From positions 18,696,127 through 18,760,126 of the forward strand of contig NC_060062.1 in the NCBI RefSeq assembly GCF_020283565.1: a stretch of 64,000 nucleotides of DNA, given 5' to 3'. This DNA comes from Trifolium pratense. Its lineage: Eukaryota; Streptophyta; Magnoliopsida; Fabales; Fabaceae. A program made the translations under genes and the position numbers. Positions 54,800 to 64,000 of this stretch are shown here, in pieces (the first letter of the stretch is position 1; every line of letters starts with the position of its first letter). The notes beneath the pieces are model-generated. The model was not told where the DNA came from. It did no database searches and saw only the letters and a list, made by a program, of their open reading frames with translations.

Positions 54800-57700
54800 A
54801 TGGTTGCCGGAAAAGTTAAAGTAGCAATGGGATTCACCAAGTCACCATCACCGGCACATGTACACAGTACTCCACCACCACAAAAGAAGAAACAACAACC
54901 ACCTCCTCCTTCTCCTTCCACGACCACCACCACCACCTCCTCCACCAAATCTTCCTCTCACAAATCCTCATTCTCCCGCATCGGTTTCCATTTCCCGCGT
55001 TCCTCTGCTCAAGTACAGCCTCGTCCTCCAGACGGAACAGAGCTTCTCCGTCTAGTTGAAGAGCTTCGTGAAAGCGAGTCTCGCTTGAAAACGGAGCTTC
55101 TCGAGCATAAACTACTAAAAGAGTCCATCGCCATTGTTCCGGTTCTGGAGAACGAGTTAACGGTTAGGGAAACTGAGATTCAGAGAAGTAGGAAGAAAGA
55201 AGAAGAAACAGAAGCAGAGAACGAGAAGTTAAAGAAGGAGTTGGAGAAACTAAAGCTACAAATGGAAACAGAGAGAAGAGAGAGTGAAAGGAAAATGAAA
55301 GCGTTGGAAGATGAAATTGCTGAACTGAAGAAAACGACGTCGTTACAAAATGAGCATGAGCATGAACATGAGCAATTTTCATCTTCACAGAGGTTTTTAG
55401 GGATTGGAGAAGTTTCAGTGAAGTCGAATCTGATGAAAAATTTGAAGAAAACGATGTCGGATCATGCAATTGTGATTCAGAAGCATTATGAAAGTGTTGA
55501 TTTGAAAAGAGATTTTGCAGAAACTGAAAGGCCACGTCACTCTAGAAGTAACTCGGAGGAACTCGCTGATTGTACTGACTCAGTTTTGAATGTTAATGTT
55601 AGATCTCGTGTGCCTAGGGTTCCTAATCCACCGCCGAAGCCGTCGTCTTCTTCTTCATCGTCGTCATCATCGTCGAGTGGTGGTTCAGTTGCAGAGGATA
55701 ACAATAACAATGGTGAAACAGAGCAAACAGTTTTGCAACCGATTAAACCGGCGAAGGCAGCACCACCTCCGCCACCTCCTCCTCCATCGCGTAAACCTGC
55801 ATCTAAAGCTGCGGCTGTGGCTGCTCCTCCGCCTCCTCCTCCACCGCCGAAAGGAGGAAGAATGGCTCCGGCGAAGGTGAGGAGAGTACCGGAGGTGGTA
55901 GAGTTTTACCATTCGTTGATGCGGAGGGACTCTCAATCACGACGGGAATCTAACTCCGGTGCGGCTGCGGAGGTACCGGCGACGGCGAATGCACGTGATA
56001 TGATCGGAGAGATTGAGAACCGTTCGACTCACTTACTAGCGGTAAGTGCACGTGAGTTTCGTTGCGTAATTTACTATTTTGCCACTAGTCATTTATGTCA
56101 GTATCTGTTGACATGTGTAGTCGCTTTAATTGCTTTATTGCTTTAATTTGAATTGAGTTGTTGATTTGGATTTTTTTTCTGTAGATAAGACAATAATCTG
56201 ATTCGAATTTAAATGTCCTAAATCGTAAATATACCCAAAAGTATGGCATTTTCTGGTCATCACTCATCATCATAGTAAAGATTCTCCAATTAATTAAATC
56301 CTTAACCAGCCTTATTATATGTTAATCAAGTCAAATTATGTTAGATTTAGTTTTTATTAACCTTCTGGTTTCTAAGGAGACGGACTATGATAATCTAGAG
56401 TTTGGCGGGGACAAGAATTGTTTCGATCAAACTCAAGTTCTCCTGAACGATTTGTTCTACAGGAGCTCATAATGACTTGGTTTGGTTTTAGATGATTTGT
56501 ACCAAGTGACAATAGTTATTAAATTAATGGTAGATATGACAGTATTAAACTGGTTAGCGTCAATTTAGGGTTTTATATTAACTATATTTCAGGCATTGTC
56601 TGTGGATGTGGAATAATAATTGTTTATTTATTACAGATTAAAAATGATGTAGAAACACAAGGAGATTTTATTAGATACTTGATTAAAGAAGTGGAAGGTG
56701 CAGCATTTACAGACATTGAAGACGTTGTACCTTTTGTCAAATGGCTTGACGACGAACTCTCCTATTTGGTACCGTTTCATCTATTTATTTAATTGCATTG
56801 AAATTTTCAAAAAATTTGTAAGTTACTGAGTTATATAATATATTTATGGTCTTTTCTATTTTTGGTGTTACAGGTGGATGAAAGAGCAGTGCTCAAACAC
56901 TTCGATTGGCCGGAGCAGAAGGCTGATGCCATGCGTGAAGCTGCTTTTGGATATTGTGATCTGAAGAAACTAGAATCTGAGGCTTCTTCTTTCCGTGACG
57001 ATCCTCGACAACTATGTGGTCCAGCTCTTAAGAAGATGCAAACTCTCTTTGAGAAGTATGTGAATTTGTGAACTTTCTTGATAAATTTAGTACTACCTTA
57101 TTTAAGGTTTCGTTTCATATTGATATGGTATGAAGATGGCACCTAACTTCCTAAAAAGTAAATACATGAATAATGAAACTTCAATTTTGATAAGAATATG
57201 ACACCTAACTTCATTAAAAGTTAATTACATGTTATTTATAATGAAATGAAACTCAAATTTAATATAAAATGTGAATTAAAAATTCGTGTATAGAAAACTA
57301 ATGAACACTTTTTCTTTTTTAATGTTTTGACAGATTAGAACACGGGGTTTACAATATCTCTAGAATGAGAGAGTCGGCAACAAAGAGATTCAAAGTATTC
57401 CAAATACCTATAGATTGGTTGCTTGATAGCGGTTATGCCACCAAGGTAATTTTCATGAAGCTTAAATATACTATTGCACCATTTATCATCTTAAGCTTCA
57501 TAACAAATCAATGGGCAAGTATTGTTTATTGGTTGATGTTGAATAGAAACCTTCTATTCACCCAAATGAAATGTCTAAAGTTCTCAAAACAACTGCTATG
57601 GTAAAGTTTATTACACAGCATATTTGACAAATTGCTGACAGCAAAATGACAAGACAATTGTTAACTGTGCTGATAAATATCAACTTCTGTTCTCTGTACT

Positions 57701-58588
57701 TATATGCTTGCACACATGTGACCCTAGATCTTCACAATCTATTGGGACCATCTACTTTTCTACTTGGGCTCTTTGCATGCTAGGAAACTTTGAAGGGAAC
57801 TATATTTATCTATGTTGAAAACATCAAATTCACCATTCTTCTTGCATGTGAAGATCTCAAATCAAGATTGTTGAAACAAGATTTTTGAATTGTAGATTTT
57901 GTGAAAAAACAAGAGAAATTAACTTTTTGAGAAAAATAAATAGAAAGGAAAAATCTTGATTGGAAAGTACAAAGGGAAATTTAAGAGGGTGTTTTCTCAT
58001 ATGAACAATTAATGAGAAAGAAAATAAAATTAGGATCATCTTGAAGGTGGAAAACCAAGCTCTAATATCATCTTACAATTTGTGTTACGTTACGTCTAAC
58101 TAAACCCTACAAAAAAAATCGCAAACGTGTCTTTTATTACCATATTTTTGTTGTTTCATATTGAATCATGATGAAAAGAAATCTCAAATTTGGGTTAGCA
58201 CATTTATGTTTTGTATCTGCTGTTTAATTGTGTTAGATCAAGCTGGCATCTGTAAAATTGGCTATGAAGTACATGAAGAGAGTCTCTGCTGAGCTTGAGA
58301 CTGTTGGTGGTGGGCCGGAAGAAGAAGAACTCATTGTCCAAGGAGTTAGATTTGCTTTCCGAGTACATCAGGTAAAAAATTTCCTGACATGTTTAAAACT
58401 TAGGTAAAAGTTTAATGCCTTGTAAAGGGTCATTCTGAGTAATGAGTTGTTATGTTTGGCAGTTTGCTAGTGGTTTTGATGCTGATACAATGAGAGCATT
58501 CCAAGAATTGAGAGATAAAGCCAGGTCCTGTCATGTTCAATGCCATGGCCAGCAACAGAAATTCTTGTGCAGGTCTGCCGCATGCTAA
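54800..58588 (+). CDS. CHUP1-like / IPGA1-like actin- or microtubule-associated protein
   Basis: Exons 54800-56041, 56637-56768, 56874-57055, 57334-57445, 58237-58371 and 58463-58588 join in frame to 1929 nt (642 aa). Order: Pro/Ser/Thr-rich N-terminus; a Glu/Lys coiled coil at about residues 75-190 (LRLVEELRESESRLKTELLE); a poly-Ser tract around residue 280; two proline stretches (APPPPPPPP and APPPPPPPPPKGG, about 318-352). The conserved C-terminal domain follows, with VPEVVEFYHSLMRRDS, ARDMIGEIENRSTHLLA, VVPFVKWLDDELSYLVDERA, LKHFDWPEQKADAMREAAFG and GVRFAFRVHQFASGFDADT. CHUP1 itself carries an outer-envelope anchor and moves chloroplasts on actin. This shorter paralogue lacks an obvious hydrophobic N-terminal anchor and resembles At4g18570, so a cytoskeletal role is inferred. 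The tail ends CRSAAC. The gene is intact. Confidence 0.93.
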
Positions 58589-59174
58589 TGCAGGAGCAAA
58601 CTCAACTCCAGAGAGAATTAGATTATTGTAGCCCTCTTTTTCACTAGTTTGTGAATATAATGGCAATAGTACTATTAGCCATCAAAGTGGAAAACCTTTA
58701 TATATAATTTATGATTCATCCATTCATTAATCACTTGGGAAAAGAATCAGTAAACAAATTAATTTGCTTCCACTTTGGTGATTATTGTTATTGCGAATTC
58801 TCTGGACTGTTTATCTAATCATTCATTCATTTATAAAGAAACAGAACAGTAACAAACTCTAGCACTTGTAGCTGTTGTGAATTTTCTATAAATATATGCT
58901 GTGTTGAGAACTTGTTTATTTTCATTGGTAATTGCATCAAGTATATAATAGTTATTTGGTCAGAGTATTATTGTGTTATTTACTAACTAGAGTCAATTGC
59001 TCATAGATCCAAACTCTTTTGACTAGTAGAAGAGAGCGTGTGCAATAGATCTAGGATATGGAGTTTTTTTTTTTGGGTTACAAGGATAGAGTTTTTAACT
59101 GTATAATATATTTAACCCTAAAAATAAAAATTGGTTTTTGTCTCCATTCCATGTTTCCCTGTGCTTCCACATGA
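58589..59174. other. 3' flank of the CHUP1-like gene
   Basis: Likely 3' UTR and spacer; no gene. Confidence 0.4.
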
Positions 59175-59698
59175 CTGGTCTAGTCAAAGTAGCAATTGTT
59201 TAACTGGCTTGCCTTTCGGGACTACTTTTATTCGATAGATAGTAGTGTTCCTGTTGACCAATGTGTGATTCTTTTCTTTCATTTGATATCTCCACTGAGA
59301 CCTACACTCAACTGTTGCTACCTCCGTGTTTGTTTTGATAAGGTGCCACAATATCATGACCCAAAGATTGTGGTTTTGATGGACTGTCTTTGTTTTTGTC
59401 ATAGTTTTGAGAAAAGCTATTTAGTTATATGGCAAATGAAGGATTTTGGAGTTCAGGAGTCTTGGATTCAATTATTTAAACTTAGTTTTCAGAACTTCTA
59501 TAATTGTGTAGGTTTGTCGCCGTTGTATCTTTCGAAGAATGGCGATACATTGATATTGGTAACTTATTGTTTCAAGTTTCAACCACATTTATCTTTAACT
59601 GCATTGACAATAAAAGAATAAAAATTATTAGAATCAACAACCTTTTACTGTGGTTGAAGGCCAAGGATTACGTTGAAAGTTTGGTTTCAATTCGTTGA
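59175..59698 (+). pseudogene. F-box protein C-terminal pseudogene
   Basis: Pieces of an F-box-associated domain read in shifting frames: LAFRDYF, SVPVDQCVIL, FDKVPQYHDPKIVVLMDCLC, SYLVIWQMKDFGVQESWIQL, LSPLYLSKNGDTLIL and, in a second frame, LLWLKAKDYVESLVSIR before a stop. This matches the C-terminus of the large legume F-box/kelch-repeat (At3g23880-like) family. The F-box itself is absent, and at least two frameshifts separate the blocks. It was presumably left by a truncated duplicate. Confidence 0.85.
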
Positions 59699-60967
59699 AA
59701 GTGAGTTTCTTTTCCACATACTACTTGTTTGAATTTATGTTTCTTCATTTATATTGTGTGAATATCTTGTGTGATGGATTACTGGATTAGCCGCTTAGGT
59801 TGTATGTATTGGTGGGTGATTATCTATTGGCAATCATGGAAGTTTGGTTCTAATGAAATTAGTGAATCTGTCTTCATTTACATTCTTATTATAAGCTTGA
59901 AAAGATTATATTTTTTTAAGGTAATTTGCTAGAAGACATTTCTCATAGAGCAAAATTAATTCAATCTTTAGTTTTGCAGATATTACTCTTTGTGGACACT
60001 ATGGCAAGAGAAGTACTGCAATTGAAGGTGTTGATGCAACAATCTAGAGCGTAATTTTTCAATCGGTTAGAATGTGCTATTATTGTCTAGCAAACATTTA
60101 GATTCCTTTTTAGTTAGAATCATTTAATTCTCAGTTATTAATTTGTTTTTAGTTTGATAATTTGATGTTGTTCTCAGCTAGTAGTTTGTATTTGTTTTCC
60201 TTGTCTTACTTTAGAGGTCCCGGGTCTTAGTTGAGCATAATTCTGGTACCTCTTTGTTTTTCTGAATTTTCCCTTATATTTTTTCGTGTTTTATATTTAT
60301 ATTATATAATATATTTGTCATTAAAAAAAATCTCGAGTGTAAATTTTCAATCAGATACAATGTGCTTGTCTAGCATATGTATATATATTTGTGTTCCTTT
60401 TTTATAGTTAGAATCATTTAATTCTCAGCTTGCCGTTTGTTTTGAGTTTGCTAAAATTTATAAAATGGCCCCTATGAGTCCATAGATATAAGAGACACAA
60501 AGAAAATGCTTCAAAAAAAAAAGAGACAAAAAGAAATGGTGAAAGAGTAAAACGTTGTTCTCCATAACAATGTCTTTTATCCTGTCATAAGTGTGAGCAG
60601 TGTGTGTTTGCCATTATTTCCTTATTTGGATTCTTCGTTCCTTAGAGCTTTTAAACATAGTAGTCGAGAAAAGTTTGAATTACATACTGTAGTTGAAAAG
60701 CATGAAATTTGTCGCTGGATCCATAAACACAACCGGGTCACTATCTAGTCAAAAAAGAAATTAATCGGGCCAATATAAATATTTCTTTTTTAGTTTAGTG
60801 ACATTGGAAACTCCAAATCAATAACTAAAAGATTTTGTAGAAAAAAAAAAAAAACTAAAAGATTTAATAAAAAATATGTGATTGGTGTTGAAGTTTGAAT
60901 TTGAGATTTCTCACTTATTCATTTTACCGATAAATTTTGATAACTAAACTACTTAATACTAAAAATG
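59699..60967. other. intergenic DNA
   Basis: The first ~350 bp may be the old downstream exon and intron of the F-box pseudogene ('tttgcagatattactctttg' near 59975). A duplicated 'attagaatcatttaattctcag' type block occurs near 60113 and 60408. No gene. Confidence 0.4.
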
Positions 60968-61505
60968 TTTCCTCAGTCCCAAATTTTTAGTCATTTTAGC
61001 TTTTTAATTTTGTCCCAAAATTTTAGTCATTTTAAGAAATTAATGCACATTTAGTGATATTTTACCATTTGCACCCTTACAAAAGTTAAAACATTAATTA
61101 AATACTCCCTCCGGTCCTTTTTATAAGGAACACTTAGGGCAAAAAATTTGGTCCTTTTTATAAGAAACTTTGACCAATTTTCAAATGTTTTAAATGTTCA
61201 ATTTCACTTATGCCCTTATTTATTATGAGAGAGAATTTAAAAATAAGTAAGTTAGTTGAATAAAGAGTAATTAAATAAGGGTATACATGGAATAAATTTA
61301 AATTTATATGTGTATTAAATGAAAATAACTATGTTAAATGTGCTTCATTGGTCTGTGTGATTTTTTCAAAGTGTTCCTTATAAAAAGGACCGGAGGGAGT
61401 ATATTTTATCTTTCTTAGTAAAGTAAGGGTAAAAATGACTTTACTTATCATTTTTTAATCTCCGTGCAAAACTCCAAAAACACTAAAGTTTTGGGACGGA
61501 GGGAG
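60968..61505. mobile_element. Stowaway MITE split by a second Stowaway
   Basis: The left end 'tttcctcagtcccaaatttt' and right end (inverted) 'ctccctccgtcccaaaactt' belong together, with TA at the right. They are separated by the complete element at 61105-61399. Without it the host MITE is about 240 bp. Confidence 0.8.
61105..61399. mobile_element. Stowaway MITE, 295 bp, nested (twin of 49879)
   Basis: TIRs 'ctccctccggtcctttttat' and the inverted 'ctccctccggtcctttttat' are identical, with TA on both sides. The body is almost the same as 49879-50176, so both copies are young. Confidence 0.93.
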
Positions 61506-61609
61506 TAGTAATTCTTATTTTGAAAAGTTGGGGTGAGTTTCGTTTCGTAGTCGAATAAAATAATTTGAAGATGCATTATGTCTTTCGGAAGTAATGAGTC
61601 AATTTCTTC

Positions 61610-61611
<2 letters not shown>

Positions 61612-61667
<56 letters not shown>
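61612..61667. repeat. (TA)n tract between direct repeats
   Basis: 56 bp of TA flanked by 'tcaatttcttcttaat' on both sides (about 61599-61614 and 61677-61692). Confidence 0.85.
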
Positions 61668-61669
<2 letters not shown>

Positions 61670-62290
61670 TTACAATCAATTTCTTCTTAATAATCAGATC
61701 AACTATATAAGGACTATTTTTTTTCGTTTAAATAGTTTAGTGACTAAAATTTCACCTTTTAAATCAAGATATTGAGCTTAAGTGGTTAATGAGCTCTCCC
61801 TAAAATGAATTATTTAAAAGAACCTAAGTTCGATTGCTGATGGAAACAATTTTTGTCAGACTTTACTTACTTAACAACCAAATTCTGAATTACCAAATCC
61901 CCTCCCCTAAAAACCACAAAGATAAAAAAAAAATCCACTTTTTAAGGTGGAATAAGTGGGGTCGACCTGCCCTGCATATATAATCCATGTAAAAAAAAAA
62001 CTAAGGATAATTTGGGTATTATCAGTGATTCAAATAAAGTAATTTTTTATTGTAATTCATGCATCTAATTTACTTTTTTAATTTTTTTTGTCATGCACGT
62101 TTTCAAATTTTTATAAATTAATTTTACTAATTTTAAGAAATTTTTTTATTTTAAATTTTTTGAATATGAGCCCTTCGAAGACATGTTAGCAATATCTTAA
62201 AATAATTGTGTCAAAAAATAAATAATTAAAAGTCCTTATTTATGAGGTTTTGTGAAGAGAAGAAACAATGAAAGAGACTTTGTAGAAAAA
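61668..62290. other. promoter region of the last gene, with SINE-like fragments
   Basis: Fragments of the SINE-like family at about 61720-61760 and 61940-61990 ('ttttaaggtggaataagtgg'). The rest is AT-rich upstream DNA of the Lin0512-like gene. Confidence 0.45.
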
Positions 62291-62624
62291 ATGACTGAAT
62301 TTAGTTCACTTGTTCTAAATCTTCAAATTCCATTTTTTACCAAACACACTTCTCTCATCACTACTCCTTGCGCCAGAACCACTTTTTCCCGCAAACCTCT
62401 TTCTCTCTCAAATCACCGATCATCATCAAAGTCTCAATCCATTCAAATCCAAGCTACAACAGCGTCGATGGCAGAAGTTGAAGGATCCACCGATTCAATG
62501 AATAATCTCTTGTTTGTTGAAATGGGTGTTGGTTACGATCAACACGGGCAGGATATAACTTCTGCTGCAATGAGAGCGTGCAGGGATGCTATTTCTTCTA
62601 ATTCAATTCCCGCTTTTCGCAGAG
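62291..62624 (+). CDS. Lin0512-family protein, plastid-targeted, first exon only
   Basis: The first exon of a gene cut by the window edge or by a long intron. I prefer the ATG at 62291 (MTEFSSLVLNLQIPFF) to the upstream in-frame one at 62252, because it opens directly into a Ser/Thr/Lys-rich, acid-poor region of about 60 residues that looks like a chloroplast transit peptide. A second Met (MAEVEGSTDSM, 62468) may start the mature or cytosolic form. The conserved part reads LLFVEMGVGYDQHGQDITSA, then AMRACRDAISSNSIPAFRRG, the opening of the Lin0512 family (small proteins of unknown function shared with bacteria). The donor is at 62625 (agag|gtaata). I could not find the next exon in the remaining 1.4 kb. 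Confidence 0.75.
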
Positions 62625-64000
62625 GTAATACTTTTATATGATGAGGGTTCTTTCTGCATTGGTTTTGTTTGTTAAAATAAGATGCAATGCAATTGTAGGA
62701 TTTTGTTTGTGATAGATAGGTGGAATTAGAAATAAGAAAAAACAAAATTAAGTTTTGCATGAATGATAGGAACTTCACCTTGATGCAAATTGGTGGGTTA
62801 CTATGAGCTTATCCATGTGGTTATGCACTCTGATGGAAGGTGTGTCCGACACTGACACATGTGATTACCTTCGATTAATTCATTTTTTCAAATTTTTACT
62901 GGTATCAACGTGTCAGGGTCGCGTCCGGTGTCCGTTTTTGTGTCAGTGCTTCAAATAGGAATCTATTTAGTGAAAGATTCTGGAGAATTTCCTTCGTCAT
63001 TAAGCAGTATCCTTTGAGTATAATATAAATCCCCTAGCGGATCAATTCCAACGAGCTTTTGAAACAAGTACTTTTTGTAATCGACTCTATAGCTTCTTGG
63101 TAAACGTTGGTTCTTCAATCAAGTTTTGAATGACTTTCTACTTTGGCGGGTCTTCGAGATCCTTTCAACGACCTATGTTGAAAAAAATATCTATCTATCT
63201 ATATGATACGATCAATTGTGTAGTGAAGCAAATCAAAGTTAAGGTTGTATATCGATAGGATGAGCGATAGGAACTTGACCTCGATGCAAATGAAGTCCAT
63301 TTCCTATTACTTTTTATTTTTAGAATGATGTTGGATGTCATGAAAATTGCTTTACGACTCTGTCACAAAGGCAGTTATGGAAACGTGCAACTATATTATT
63401 CACTATACCCTCCGTCATTTCTGGCAAAGACACTAGGTCATTGGTTAATTCACTATGCATGAGTCTTTCATGATTAAAACTTCCATACTAAATAGCTTCG
63501 CACTATTTTTTAACAGATGTTCAAGTATCGTGAATATCTGATGTTTTATTGGAGTTGCAACTTGTAAATTGCGACACATAATAGTCGGGTCATCTTCACT
63601 CCTTTCATTTATGTGGAATGTCAAATTCCCAACATAAATAAGCCAACAGAAGCATTTATTTACATCATAGCTTATGTCGCTAGGTTTGATCTGTTTCCTG
63701 ATTATTTTTTTCCAGCAAGTTACGTGTGTGCAATTATCTGTGCGGCTATTTATTTTCCCTAGTACCTGCGAGTTAAAGATGTACTTTTATCTGCCTGTGG
63801 TTTTTTGTTAGGTGAGATACGATGGAGTGAATGAATCCCTAATCTTCTATGAACTATCTTTTCAAGTTCCTGGGGAATCAAGGAATGAAATGCTAGATCT
63901 AAGCATATGCTATTATCATTTACATATCATATATATCAAATTAAAGTTTAGAAAGATACAAATTTGATGACTTCTGCGCAAAGATGTCTCTTTTTCCTCC
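62625..64000 (+). other. intron of the Lin0512-like gene, running to the window edge
   Basis: T-rich, intron-like sequence with no recognisable continuation of the family. A fragment 'gtgtcagggtcgcgtccggtgtccg' type repeat split near 62914-62942 resembles a common plant repeat. Confidence 0.45.

Noticed and set aside
55590..55936. Arg-rich frames on both strands inside the CHUP1-like exon 1
   Set aside because: They are shadows of the poly-Pro and poly-Ser codons.

Overview
This is a 64 kb piece of a plant nuclear genome, AT-rich, with GT-AG introns and dense small transposons. Two-exon nodule-type cysteine-rich (NCR) peptide genes point to an IRLC legume, most likely Medicago truncatula or a close relative. 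That species call is an inference from gene content; no search was run.

Genes left to right, all on the + strand: a Bowman-Birk protease inhibitor (3.0 kb); a 14-coding-exon gene for an acidic, disordered protein of unknown function resembling Arabidopsis At4g18490 (7.4-13.3 kb), which ends with a minor-spliceosome AT-AC intron; two CLE signalling-peptide genes (15.3 and 19.9 kb); a three-exon cytosolic phospholipase A1-II / DAD1-like lipase (25.8-28.4 kb); two NCR-like secreted peptides (40.7 and 42.9 kb); a six-exon CHUP1-like protein (54.8-58.6 kb); and the first exon of a plastid-targeted Lin0512-family protein that runs off the right edge (62.3 kb). The order At4g18490-like, CLE, DSEL-like lipase, CHUP1-like matches, as I recall the gene numbers, At4g18490, CLE2 (At4g18510), DSEL (At4g18550) and At4g18570 in Arabidopsis. 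The backbone is therefore an old conserved block, into which the legume-specific NCR genes and transposons have been inserted.

Between the genes lies a layered transposon landscape: a 4.46 kb MULE with 9-bp target duplications, a FAR1/MULE transposase with one in-frame stop and a decayed OTU-like tail; two further Mutator-like non-autonomous elements with 10-11 bp target duplications; a Ty1-copia 3' end whose LTR carries a hAT insertion with a perfect 8-bp duplication and lies directly upstream of the first NCR gene; a SIRE-type LTR; a Tat-type LTR relic with repeated GC-rich palindromes; Helitron 3' ends; LINE relics; many Stowaway MITEs, including one nested in another; a fold-back family with three copies; tRNA-derived SINE-like repeats; and long (TA)n tracts. 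An F-box pseudogene lies behind the CHUP1-like gene.

The genes do not form one pathway. They are independent plant genes (defence inhibitor, peptide hormones, lipid hydrolysis, symbiosis peptides, chloroplast/microtubule positioning). The observations most worth following up are the LTR that appears to serve as an NCR promoter, the U12 AT-AC intron, the duplicated splice acceptor in the same gene, the non-canonical CLE peptide with a C-terminal extension, and the promoter-like module inside the MULE end.
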